Below are positions 34,438 to 43,657 of a DNA stretch of 64,000 nucleotides, piece after piece. The translations under genes and the position numbers were made by a program. The DNA is from Azorinus chamasolen. Its lineage: Eukaryota; Mollusca; Bivalvia; Cardiida; Solecurtidae. Where the stretch lies: positions 35,677,302-35,741,301 of the forward strand of contig OY755251.1 of NCBI GenBank assembly GCA_963576725.1, written 5' to 3'. Each line of letters starts with the position of its first letter. The stretch's first letter is position 1. The notes beneath the pieces are model-generated. The model was not told the DNA's origin. It searched no databases and saw only the letters and a program-made list of their open reading frames with translations.

Positions 34438-34860
34438 AAATAAATTCTGAAGGGTGGTGATCCCCCGAAAGCAAAAATTGCAACACAAAAAGAGAAAATT
34501 GCAGACTCGGTTTTATTGAGTCTGTTCATGAGCAGTAATTGAAAGTGCAACACTGCTCACGCCCCTAGCAACGGCTTAAGCGGTATTCAATTTTCAGAAC
34601 AAGAAGTACTGAAATTCATGATCTACTGAAATCCATGATCTCTAAGGATCAGAAGGTATAACAACACTGAGAATGAAGTACGGGGCGACGTTTTACGACC
34701 GCCACACAAGCACTTAACACCTGCTGTTGTGAAGATTATAAATTCTGAAGGGTGGTGATCCCCCGAAAGCAAACATTGCAACACAAAAAGAGAAAATTGC
34801 AGACTCGGTTTTATTGAGTCTGTTCATGAGCAGTAATTGAAAGTGCAACACTGCTTACGC
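34438..34860 (-). repeat. SatA, about one and a half tandem units
   Basis: The second unit starts about 298 bp after the first (AAATTCTGAAGGGTGGTGAT at 34442 and about 34740). The first unit has a short internal duplication of 'actgaaattcatgatct'. The 58-bp spacer sits between the units. Confidence 0.8.
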
Positions 34861-35400
34861 AAACCGAAAAAGGGACATTCTTTTCCATAAGACGTAGCCA
34901 ACGCAATAAACCACAATATCTATCAAGTCGTTAAGGAATGGCTGAGACGTAAACTTGTATCTGATGCTCCGTAACGTCAAATAACGACCATTTACTGATG
35001 CTAATTAATGGATTCATTTCGTATCAATACTATGTTGGCATCACGTTCCGTCATTATGTAATTATTGGTCAAATGTTTGCAAACGGGTCCACTCCTCCTA
35101 AGTGAAGAGGAATCGGTTATAGACTAGATTAAACAATTAAACAATAGTTGCATTTTAGGTCCGGGCGGTATTATATGGATATTACATACACCCACACTAT
35201 GCAGTACAGCGATTTAAAGTAACGGCAAAAATTCAAAAACTCAGCAAATAATTTAATTCAATAGCTACCCAACTGTCCCCTGTGTCAGAAATTTCCACTT
35301 TCACTAGACTAAATTTAATTCGCGATTATAATATTTGAGTGATATTTCGGAATAATTATTGCTTTAGATGGAACATACTGTGATTTGAATTGTGACGTTA
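34860..35400. other. No recognisable gene
   Basis: Unique-looking AT-rich DNA with no long frame and no repeat match in the window. Confidence 0.4.
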
Positions 35401-37108
35401 TTATACCCCCCTTTTGAAAAAATGGGGGTATATTGCTTTGCACATGTCGGTCGGTCGGTCTGTCGGTCGGTCGGTCGGTCGGTCGGTCGGTCGGTAGATC
35501 GATGGTTTCCGAACGATAACTAATAAACGACTTGGCCTAGAATCTTCAAACTTGCTGTGGTGGTTGGTCATGACAAGTAGATGACCCCTATTGTTTTTGA
35601 GGTCACTAGGTCAAAGGTCAAGGTCACCATGACCTAAAATGGCGAAATAGTTTCCGATCAATAACTGCTCAAGGGTTTGGCTTGGGATCTTCAAACTTGC
35701 TGTGGTGGTTGGTCATGACCACTAGATAACCCCTATTGATTTTGAGGTCACTAGGTCAAAGGTCAAGGTCACCATGACCTTAAATGGTTAAATGGTTTCC
35801 GATCAATAACTGCTCAAGGGTTTAGCTTAGAATCTTCAAACTTGCTGTGGTAGTTGGTCATGACCACTGGATGACCCCTATTGATTTTGAGGTCACTAGG
35901 TCAAAGGTCAAGGTCACCATGACCTTAACTGGTAAAATGGTTTCTGATCAATAACTGCTCAAGGGTTTGGCTTAGGATCTTCAAATTTGCTTAGGTGGTT
36001 GGTCATGACAACTAGATGAGTCCTATTGTTTTTTAGGTCACTAGGTCAAAGGTCAAGGTCACCATGACCTTAACTGGTAAAATGGTTTCTGATCAATAAC
36101 TGCTCAAGGGTTTGGCCTAGGATCTTCAAATTTGCTGTGGCGGTTGGTAATAACCACTAGATGACCCCTATTGTTTTTTAGTTCACTAGGTCAAAGGTCA
36201 AGGTCACCATGCTCTTAACTGGTCAAATGGTTTCCGATCAATAACTGCTCAAGGGTTTGGCTTAGAATCTTCAAACTTGCTGCGGTAGTTGGTCATGACA
36301 ACTGGATGACCCCTATTGATTTTGAGGTCACCAGGTCAAAGGTCAAGGTCACCATGACCTTAACTTGTAAAATGGTTTCTGATCAATAACTGCTCAAGGG
36401 TTTGGCTTAGGATCTTCAAATTTGCTTAGGCGGTTGGTCATGACAACTAGATGAGTCCTATTGTTTTTTAGGTCACTAGGTCAAAGGTCAAGGTCACCAT
36501 GACCTTAAAGGGTGAAATGGTTTGCGATCAATAACTGCTCAAGGGTTTGGCTTAGGATCTTCAAACTTGCTGTGGTGGTTGGTCATGACCAATAGATAAC
36601 CCCTATTATTTTTGAGGTCACTAGGTCAAAGGTCAAGATCACAATGGCCTTAACTGGTGAAATGGTTTGCGATCAATAACTGCTCAAGGGTTTGGCTTAG
36701 GATCTTCAAACTTGCTAAGGTGGTTGGTCATGACAACTAGATGACCCCTATTGATTTTGAGGTCACTAGGTCAAAGGTCAAGGTCATCATTACCTTAACT
36801 GATGAAATGGTTTCCAATTAATAACTGCTCAATGGTTTGGTTCGGGATCTTCAAACTTGCTGTGGTAGTTGGTCGTGACCACTAGATGACCCCTATAGTT
36901 GTTGAGGTCACTAGGTCAAAGGTCAAGGTCACCATGACCTTAACTTGTGAAATGTTTTCAGATCAATAAATGATCAGTGGTTTGGCTTAGGATCTTCAAA
37001 GTTGCTGTGGTGATTAGTCATGACCGCTAGATGACCTCTATAGTTTAGGTCACTAGATCAAAGGTCAGGGGGTCTGGGGGGTATACATGTTTTACAAACA
37101 TCTCTTGT
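35400..37108 (+). mobile_element. AGGTCA element, copy 1 (145-bp tandem core)
   Basis: It starts with a hairpin (TATACCCCCC / GGGGGTATA), then (GGTC)n, then about 11 units of 145 bp (GATCAATAAC at 35656, 35801, 35946, 36091, 36236 and so on). It ends with GGGGGGTATACATGTTTTAC followed by AAACATCTCTTGT. A 6-bp stem with a 3-nt loop (ATGTTT-TAC-AAACAT) lies 7 bases from the end, as in Helitron-type elements. Each unit has four AGGTCA half-sites at spacings 2, 1 and 0, and then TGACCT after CCA. No transposase is present. Sister copies lie at 41070 and 53583. Confidence 0.8.
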
Positions 37109-37119
37109 CTTCATAAAAA

Positions 37120-37850
37120 CATGTTTTTGCATATCTGCAAACAGAGTAGATCCAGATCAGACAGCTCCTATAGGAGCCCTCTGATCAGGGTCTGCTCTGT
37201 ATGCTACGAAATTTGATAGATCTGTTTCTAAACTTTCTGAAATTGCTATAATATTTCACCTTCAATATTTGAATATTCAGTAGGTTTTGACCTTTGAAAT
37301 AAACATAGAACAGGGAAAGGGTTAAATATCATCTCAATACTATGTCTAGCAAATAATTTGGAAATATGTCCACAGGTTGTTAAATTCAAACTTCTCTATT
37401 TAGAAAATTAGCACTTAAACCTGATCAAATTAGTCTACTGATACTATACCCTTTCCCTGTTTAACCCTTTCCCTCATATAACCCGTTCAAACTTTTCTAT
37501 TTAGAAAACTAGCACTTAAACCTTTTACAAGCATCTTCAAACAGAGTATACCAGGAGTAGACCCAGATCAGATGGCTCATTTCTCTATTTGCTAATGGAA
37601 TTTGAAAGATCTGATGCTTTAGTTCCTAAAATGGCCACAATGATCCATCTTTCATCAGGTCAGGTTTTGCTCTGTTTGCTGATGGAATTAGATCGTATTC
37701 CTTGGTCATATTCCTTAGTTCCTAAAATGGCTACAATATTCCCCACTCCTAATTTCATTATAACTTTTTTCTCCAAGTTTATTCAGTAGGTATTGAGATT
37801 TGAAATAAATATAGAACAGGGAATGGGTTAATAATCATGCATGGAATAGT
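37120..37850 (+). mobile_element. M1 MITEs, tandem pair
   Basis: The first (about 37125-37330) has a full hairpin: GTAGATCCAGATCAGACAGC with the return arm CCTCTGATCAGGGTCTGCTC. It ends in 'gaacagggaaagggttaa'. A second, shuffled copy (about 37520-37830) has GTAGACCCAGATCAGATGGC and two 'tttgctgatgg' or 'tttgctaatgg' blocks, but no hairpin. The 66-codon frame inside is incidental. Confidence 0.65.
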
Positions 37851-37904
37851 GACATCATTTTTATATATTAATTCTTTCCTCCATAAATATGCCTTTCCAT
37901 GCCT

Positions 37905-38095
37905 CTGTAAAAGTCACCTCTTAAAACCATTGAGACAAATAGAGCATTAAAAATTTTGTTCCTACAGGAGCAAGTGCTCTATTTATCACAAAGATTTCAA
38001 AACTACAAAATTCTAGATTTTCGTTTTCTCTAGTAAATGGTTCTTTTCGGTAGATTCAAAAAGAGTTTGAGTCAAAAATGAAGGAAAGGGTTAAG
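37905..38095 (-). mobile_element. Palindromic MITE, family M3, third copy
   Basis: It shares the ATAGAGCATT and GTGCTCTATTTATCACAA arms and the flanking 'ctgtaaaagtcacct' block with 11705-11931. The hairpin has an 8-bp insertion in one arm. Confidence 0.6.
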
Positions 38096-38228
38096 ATGAA
38101 TATTTATATTGCAAATGAGCACACAACAATTAAGTATAGGCAGAACAAGATAACATTGAGGTCAGAAACATTGTGTCTTTTTCAGTGCTTGATTGATCGG
38201 TTCTCTTCAGATATACATGTTATGTTTT

Positions 38229-38646
38229 TTATGCCCCCTTTGACGATAGTCAGGGGGCATATTGTTTTTGCCCTGTCTGTTTGACTGTTTGTCTATTTGT
38301 CTGTTTGTCTATTTGTTTGTCAGAAACTTTAACATTGGTCATAACTTTTGAGCCAGTATAGATAGAGACTTGATATTTGGCATACATATGCATTTCATAA
38401 AGCCGCACATTTTGAGGGGTGATGTGTCAAGGTCAGAGGTCAAGGTCAGAGGTCAAATATATGGGTCAAATGGCCAACTTTTACATTGGCCATAACTTTT
38501 GGACCAGTAGAAATAGAGACTTGATATTTGGCATGCTTGTGTATCTCATGAGGCTGCACATTTTGAGGGGTGATATGTCAAGGTCATCCTTCAGGGTCAG
38601 AGGTCAAATATATGAGGGGGCATAGTGTTTCACAATCACATCTTGT
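38229..38646 (+). mobile_element. Short relative of the AGGTCA element
   Basis: It opens with a hairpin (ATGCCCCCTTTGAC / GTCAGGGGGCAT), then a CTGTTTGTCTATTTGT simple repeat. About two 130-bp units follow (ATAGAGACTTGATATTTGGC twice), with AGGTCA direct repeats at spacings 0 and 1. It ends in GGGGGCATAGTGTTTCACAA and ATCTTGT. The plan is the same as 35400-37108 with a different core. Confidence 0.65.
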
Positions 38647-38971
38647 TCATTATATAAATAAATGATTCAGATAAACTTTTGTAAACAAGTTAAAGTAGAA
38701 ACTATAGTTTTACTGCTATTAAACAATCAGAACTGTTGTGTTATCTTAATAAACTCTTTCGGTATAATTTTGTTGTTTACCGAAATCTCAAATAAGAAAA
38801 AGCATGAATGAAGCTTGCAAAGTCCCTATGAGGACATGGCAACCCTGCTAAATGTAGGCATGTGCAAGCATATGTCTAACACATCTATTTAAAATACATG
38901 TGTAGTAGATCTACACTACATGTACAGACAAACCTGTCTTAACCGAATACGTTATGGCAGCATTTATACAT

Positions 38972-39176
38972 CAAGGCCCATATTCACAAAGGCCGAGTCT
39001 GAAACTCAGACTCAAGACTCGAACTGAATATGCTGAAACCTCAGTCATGCCGTGACAAACTGGAATGAGAGTTGAGACAAATATTCCTTTCACTTTGTAA
39101 ATCAAGTTATGGTAGTTTCCATTCTGTGTATTGAATCTGAGTTTCAGACTCAGCTTTTTGTGATTACAGGTCCAGA
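38972..39176. mobile_element. Palindromic MITE with ~38-bp TIRs
   Basis: The left end has GGCCCATATTCACAAAGGCC followed by GAGTCTGAAACTCAGACTC. The inverse of the right end reads GGACCTGTAATCACAAAAAG and then CTGAGTCTGAAACTCAG. It is about 205 bp with no ORF. Confidence 0.7.
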
Positions 39177-39227
39177 TGAATGGCATGGATTTGATAAAAG
39201 AAGAAGAAAGTATTGGTACAAACCACA

Positions 39228-39432
39228 TCAAAAGGAGCTGAGTTTTCTTTGATGTCTTTGATGGTCATTGTGGGGATTTCTGTTGCTTGGATTTCTTTGA
39301 AGGGAAATGTTATTGTCTGATGGAGAAGTGATCTTTGACCCTGAGGTGAATTTCAGATCAAAAAGTCCTTTCTTGGATTTCATCGTAGATCTACTTGGGG
39401 TAGTTTCCATATTTTCAAGACATACTGGTGTT
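39228..39432 (-). other. Candidate terminal exon (unrecognised)
   Basis: On the minus strand a pyrimidine-rich stretch ending in ACTTCAG (a good splice acceptor) precedes an open frame of 68 codons that ends in TGA at 39228-39230. The product would be polar and Ser/Asn/Lys-rich, with no domain. It lies 3' of the piggyBac remnant on the same strand but is not part of a known piggyBac C-terminus. It could be a last exon or chance. Confidence 0.25.
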
Positions 39433-39679
39433 CTGAAGTAAAAAAAACACAAATTGTCCAGCAACTGTAATGTGGGGGTATTTGCAAGCAGAGAAACTAT
39501 TTGAAATATTCATATTAGCCAGTAAGTGTATTATCGGTTTATAGCTTTATTGCGATACACACAGGAAACAACATATAGGGGTGTGGAAATGTCATTTCTT
39601 GCTACTTGTCCACAGACAAGTGTAATGAAAAAACCTGGTTGTCTACGGCATGGTTCAAATTGTCCTAGTTTACGTATCA

Positions 39680-40865
39680 TTTTAGTAACTTTGAGGACTA
39701 TCCATGAAGTAGTGGTAAAGTGCAATACCTACTGCCTGAGAGTCGCACATATGATTCTGTGTCTGGCAAATATATATTAAAGTTTTTCTAGCAAAATTAT
39801 AATATTTCAGGTTCTGGTCAGACAGGTCTTCATCCCCCATCTTTCTGCAGTAGTCTATGATACGAACAGGTTTGACGACAGGATGCATATAAGCATCGAC
39901 ATGGTCTAACAGTCCTAATTAAGCTGTGTGTATTGTGGATAACATAAAAATATCCCTTTTGTCACGAAATTTTACAGCTAATAAATCATCACATCTTGTA
40001 AAGATGGCTTCTTTTGCATTTAACTCTACTACCTGAAATGCTTTCAGAACTTCCCGCCTATTTTTACGTAGTGTCCCGCATGCATAATTATGTTTCCCAT
40101 GATGAAAATTCGTCATATAATTCAGGAGAGGAATAAATAATTGTCCATATAAATATAGTGACCAGAATGTAAAAGGACTGTCTTTGCCAACAATCCAACA
40201 ACAAGTTTAGTGGTAGTGTTGCTGTCCTGGTTCAAATCAACTAATTGGGAATAATCTGTCACAGGAGAACTTTGGACATAGACATCAAAGGCTAAACAAT
40301 AACCACTACTATCCTCACTGTACAATTTTATACCAAAACGATCTGGTTTTGAAGGGTTATATACAAGAAAACGAAATCTGCCCTTCCATGGCCATGTTGA
40401 TTCATACAATGAAATATCTCTTTCAGGAGTGTACTTATCACCAAAATTTTCATGGCACATTGAAATGAAATCACGTATCTTGTACAGGGGATCATGGCCT
40501 TGTTGACCGCTGGGAATTTCATCTTCTGAGTCAGACAGATGAAAGTTACTCAATATAGCACAAAACCTATTCTTACTCATGTTTTGGCTGAAAAATGGTG
40601 TATTAGTGGCTGGATTTACTGTCAAATATGATTCAATGTCATCCTGGTGAACAATTCCTATCACTATAATGAGAGCAAAAAATCTCTTCAACTCGTGAAT
40701 ACTCGCAGATTCCCAGTCATGAAGTCGGCTCTTAAGTTTCAAATTTCCAGCTGCAATTTTTTGTTCAGCATAACCATCGGAAGTGGTCGAAGAGACGTGA
40801 ATAGCCCAAACAACCTGTGTTCTACTAATGTTATAACGCCCATTAAATGTCAATTGATAACACAT
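39680..40865 (-). pseudogene. piggyBac transposase remnant
   Basis: A 247-codon frame (40122-40865) and two downstream pieces (39919-40116 and 39682-39888) cover most of a DDE_Tnp_1_7 transposase. Visible motifs are NRFCAILSNFHLSD, DPLYKIRDFI, ISLYESTWPWKGR, PDRFGIKLY, SGHYIYMDNY, then NYACGTLRKNRREVL, DKRDIFMLST and IIDYCRKMGDEDLSDQNLKY. The first catalytic Asp (usual ISLDE) is Tyr154, while the second (YMDN) and third (MGxxD) are kept. A frameshift follows YMDNY. It is therefore dead. No TTAA-bounded terminal repeats were identified. Confidence 0.85.
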
Positions 40866-40985
40866 ATGAGGAACCCTTAAAGGGGAAGTCCCTACATTCG
40901 ACGCGTTTCAAATATATCTAAAATCATACAAAACTTATTTGTTTATAAAAAAATTGTAATGAAAAGTAGTATATCGAAAGAAAAC
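40755..40985 (-). repeat. Repeat shared with the flanks of the TatD element
   Basis: On the minus strand, GAATGTAGGGACTTCCCCTT and then GTTTGGGCTATTCACGTCTC. Similar pieces occur on the plus strand at 42770-42810 (GTTTGGGCTATTCGCATCTC) and on both sides of the LTR element (ATTGTAGG at 43028-43035 and GGGACTTCCTCTTTA from 45547). This locus therefore gives an approximate empty-site sequence for that insertion. Confidence 0.45.
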
Positions 40986-41069
40986 CTATCTAATAAATGT
41001 TGAAAATGACAACATATTAATGTGTTTGAAATTGACGATCCTGTTTCATTCCTTGATGTTTCCGTTTTA

Positions 41070-42741
41070 TTATACCCCCCTTTTGAAAAAATGGGGGTAT
41101 ATTGCTTTGCACATGTCGGTCGGTCGGTCGGTAGATCGATGGTTTCCGAACGATAACTAATAAACGACTTGGCCTAGAATCTTCAAACTTGCTGTGGTGG
41201 TTGGTCATGACAAGTAGATGACCCCTATTGTTTTTGAGGTCACTAGGTCAAAGGTCAAGGTCACCATGACCTAAAATGGTGAAATAGTTTCCGATCAATA
41301 ACTGCTCAAGGGATTGGCTTGGGATCTTCAAACTTGCTGTGGTGGTTGGTCATGACCACTAGATGACCCCTATTGATTTTGAGGTCACTAGGTCAAAGGT
41401 CAAGGTCACCATGACCTTAAACGGTTAAATGGTTTCCGATCAATAACTGCTCAAGGGTTTAGCTTAAAATCTTCAAACTTGCTGTGGTAGTTGGTCATGA
41501 CCACTGGATGACCCCTATTGATTTTGAGGTCACTAGGTCAAAGGTCAAGGTCACCATGACCTTAACTGGTAAAATGGTTTCTGATCAATAACTGCTCAAG
41601 GGTTTGGCTTAGGATCTTTAAATTTGCTTAGGTGGTTGGTCATGACAACTAGATGAGTCCTATTGTTTTTTAGGTCACTAGGTCAAAGGTCAAGGTCACC
41701 ATGACCTTAACTGGTGAAATGGTTTGCGATCAATAACTGCTCAAGGGTTTGGCCTAGGATCTTCAAATTTGCTGTTGTGGTTAGTAATGACAACTAGATG
41801 ACCCCTATAGTTTTCTAGGTCACTAGGTCAAAGGTTAAGGTCACCATGCTCTTAACTGGTCAAATGGTTTCCGGTCAATAACTGCTGAAGGATTTGGCTT
41901 AGAATCTTCAAACTTGCTGCGGTAGTTTATGACAACTGGATGACCCCTATTGTATTGAGGTCACTAGGTCAAAGGTCAAGGTCACCATGACCTTAACTGG
42001 TAAAATGGTTTCTGATCAATAACTGCTCAAGGGTTTGGCTTAGGATCTTCAAATTTGCTTAGGTGGTTGGTCATGACAACTAGATGAGCCCTATTGTTTT
42101 TTAGGTCACTAGGCCAAAGGTCAAGGTCACCATGACCTTAACTGGTGAAATGGTTTGCGATCAATAAGTGCTCAAGGGTTTGGCTTAGGATCTTCATACT
42201 TGCTATGGTGGTTGGTCATGACCAATAGATAACCCCTATTATTTTTTAGGTCACTAGGTCAAAGGTCAAGGTTACCATGACCTTAACTAGTGAAATGGTT
42301 TTCGATCAATAACTGCTCAAGGGTTTGGCTTAGGATCTTCAAACTTGCTGTGGTGGTTGGTCATGACAACTAGATGACCCCTATTGATTTTGAGGTCACT
42401 AGATCAAAGGTCAAGGTCATCATGACCTTAACTGATGAAATGGTTTCCAATTAATAACTGCTCAATGGTTTGGTTCCGGATCTTCAAACTTGCTGTGGTA
42501 GTTGGTCGTGACCACTAGATGACCCCTATAGTTGTTGAGGTCACTAGGTCAAAGGTCAAGGTCACCATGACCTTAATATGTGAAATGTTTTCAGATCAAT
42601 AAATGATCAGTGGTTTGGCTTAGGATCTTCAAAGTTGCTGTGGTGATTAGTCATGACCGCTAGATGACCTCTATAGTTGAGGTCACTAGATCAAAGGTCA
42701 GGGGGTCTGGGGGGTATACATGTTTTACAAACATCTCTTGT
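41070..42741 (+). mobile_element. AGGTCA element, copy 2
   Basis: It has the same head, 145-bp units and tail as 35400-37108, with a shorter (GGTC)n. Unit-specific variants such as ATGAGTCCTATTG and 'ccaattaataactgctcaatgg' fall in nearly the same order in both copies. The two are therefore closely related as whole arrays rather than independently expanded. Confidence 0.8.
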
Positions 42742-43035
42742 TGAGGTTGGGTTTTAGTTTCGTATCTGTTTGGGCTATTCGCATCTCTCTGGCCACTTCC
42801 GAGAAAAGCTGGAGGGATCGGGTGATCATCGGCAAAACGCGGAAAGTTTGAACGGAAAAGGCCGATAATATTTTGTTGTAGAACAAAAATTACAGGTATT
42901 GATTAAATCGGTTTATTTTGTATCACAGAGGCATTTTTCGATTCAAATTCAAATTGACAATCCTCATAGTAATGATTGAGCATAACAAATAATAAAAGTT
43001 TTATGATTATATTGAAAATATGCATTCATTGTAGG

Positions 43036-43303
43036 TATAGAAAATTGCTCTATATATCCACTAACAACTTACGGTTTCAGGGCCAGTACTGGTCTGGTTG
43101 TCACCTGCCGGTTTGTTGCTGTAGAGGTCTCAACCGTCAACGATTGCCTCCGATAAACACGTCCTTTAAGTTTGAGTGTACGAATAGAATGCCTTCTGCT
43201 GTCCGTTTTTTGTGGGCTATCGTCCAAGGTCTCGCGAGACTAGAGCATGATGGGTATATATAGACAGTCATGTGATACCCTTGAAACCTACTTTCACAAC
43301 ACT
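43036..43303 (-). repeat. 3' LTR of the TatD element
   Basis: It is 268 bp and about 98.5% identical to 45279-45546. On the minus strand it starts (AG)TGTTGTGAAAG and ends GCAATTTTCTATA. The two copies are equal in length and share the same end points, as LTRs do. Confidence 0.85.
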
Positions 43304-43309
43304 CCTCCC
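43302..43309 (-). promoter_or_regulatory. Polypurine tract
   Basis: On the minus strand GGGAGGAG directly precedes the TGTTGTG of the 3' LTR. This is where plus-strand priming would occur in an LTR retroelement. Confidence 0.6.
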
Positions 43310-43379
43310 AACTTTATAAATTCAAACTATATCTATCAAACAGTCTTGAGTGTTCTCGGCTCTATGCACTCTGAAGTTA

Positions 43380-43590
43380 TTCTACAAATTTCACATGCTC
43401 CCATGAGTAGCCTACTCAAGTCTGGAATTTTCTACAAATTTCACATACTCCCCCGAGTACTTAGTGTAAGTCTAGAGTTTTTCTACAAATTTCACATACT
43501 CTCCTGAGTATTTCACATACTCCCCTGAGTACTTAGTGTAAGTCTAGAGTTTTTCTACAAATTTCACATACTCTCCTGAGTATTCTGTTA
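43380..43590. repeat. Minisatellite in the 3' untranslated region of the TatD element
   Basis: TTCTACAAATTTCACATACT recurs about four times, alternating with CTCC(C/T)GAGTA and 'cttagtgtaagtctagag'. It sits between the ORF stop and the purine tract. Confidence 0.75.
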
Positions 43591-43657
43591 GAGTCACAAT
43601 GAGCAAATAGTGTCAGAAGTTGGCAACTAAAACTTGCACATAGTATAGTAGTAGTTC

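Noticed and set aside
35400..37108. CRISPR-like or bacterial direct-repeat array
   Set aside because: The 145-bp unit repeats without unique spacers, and the context is a eukaryotic mobile element.
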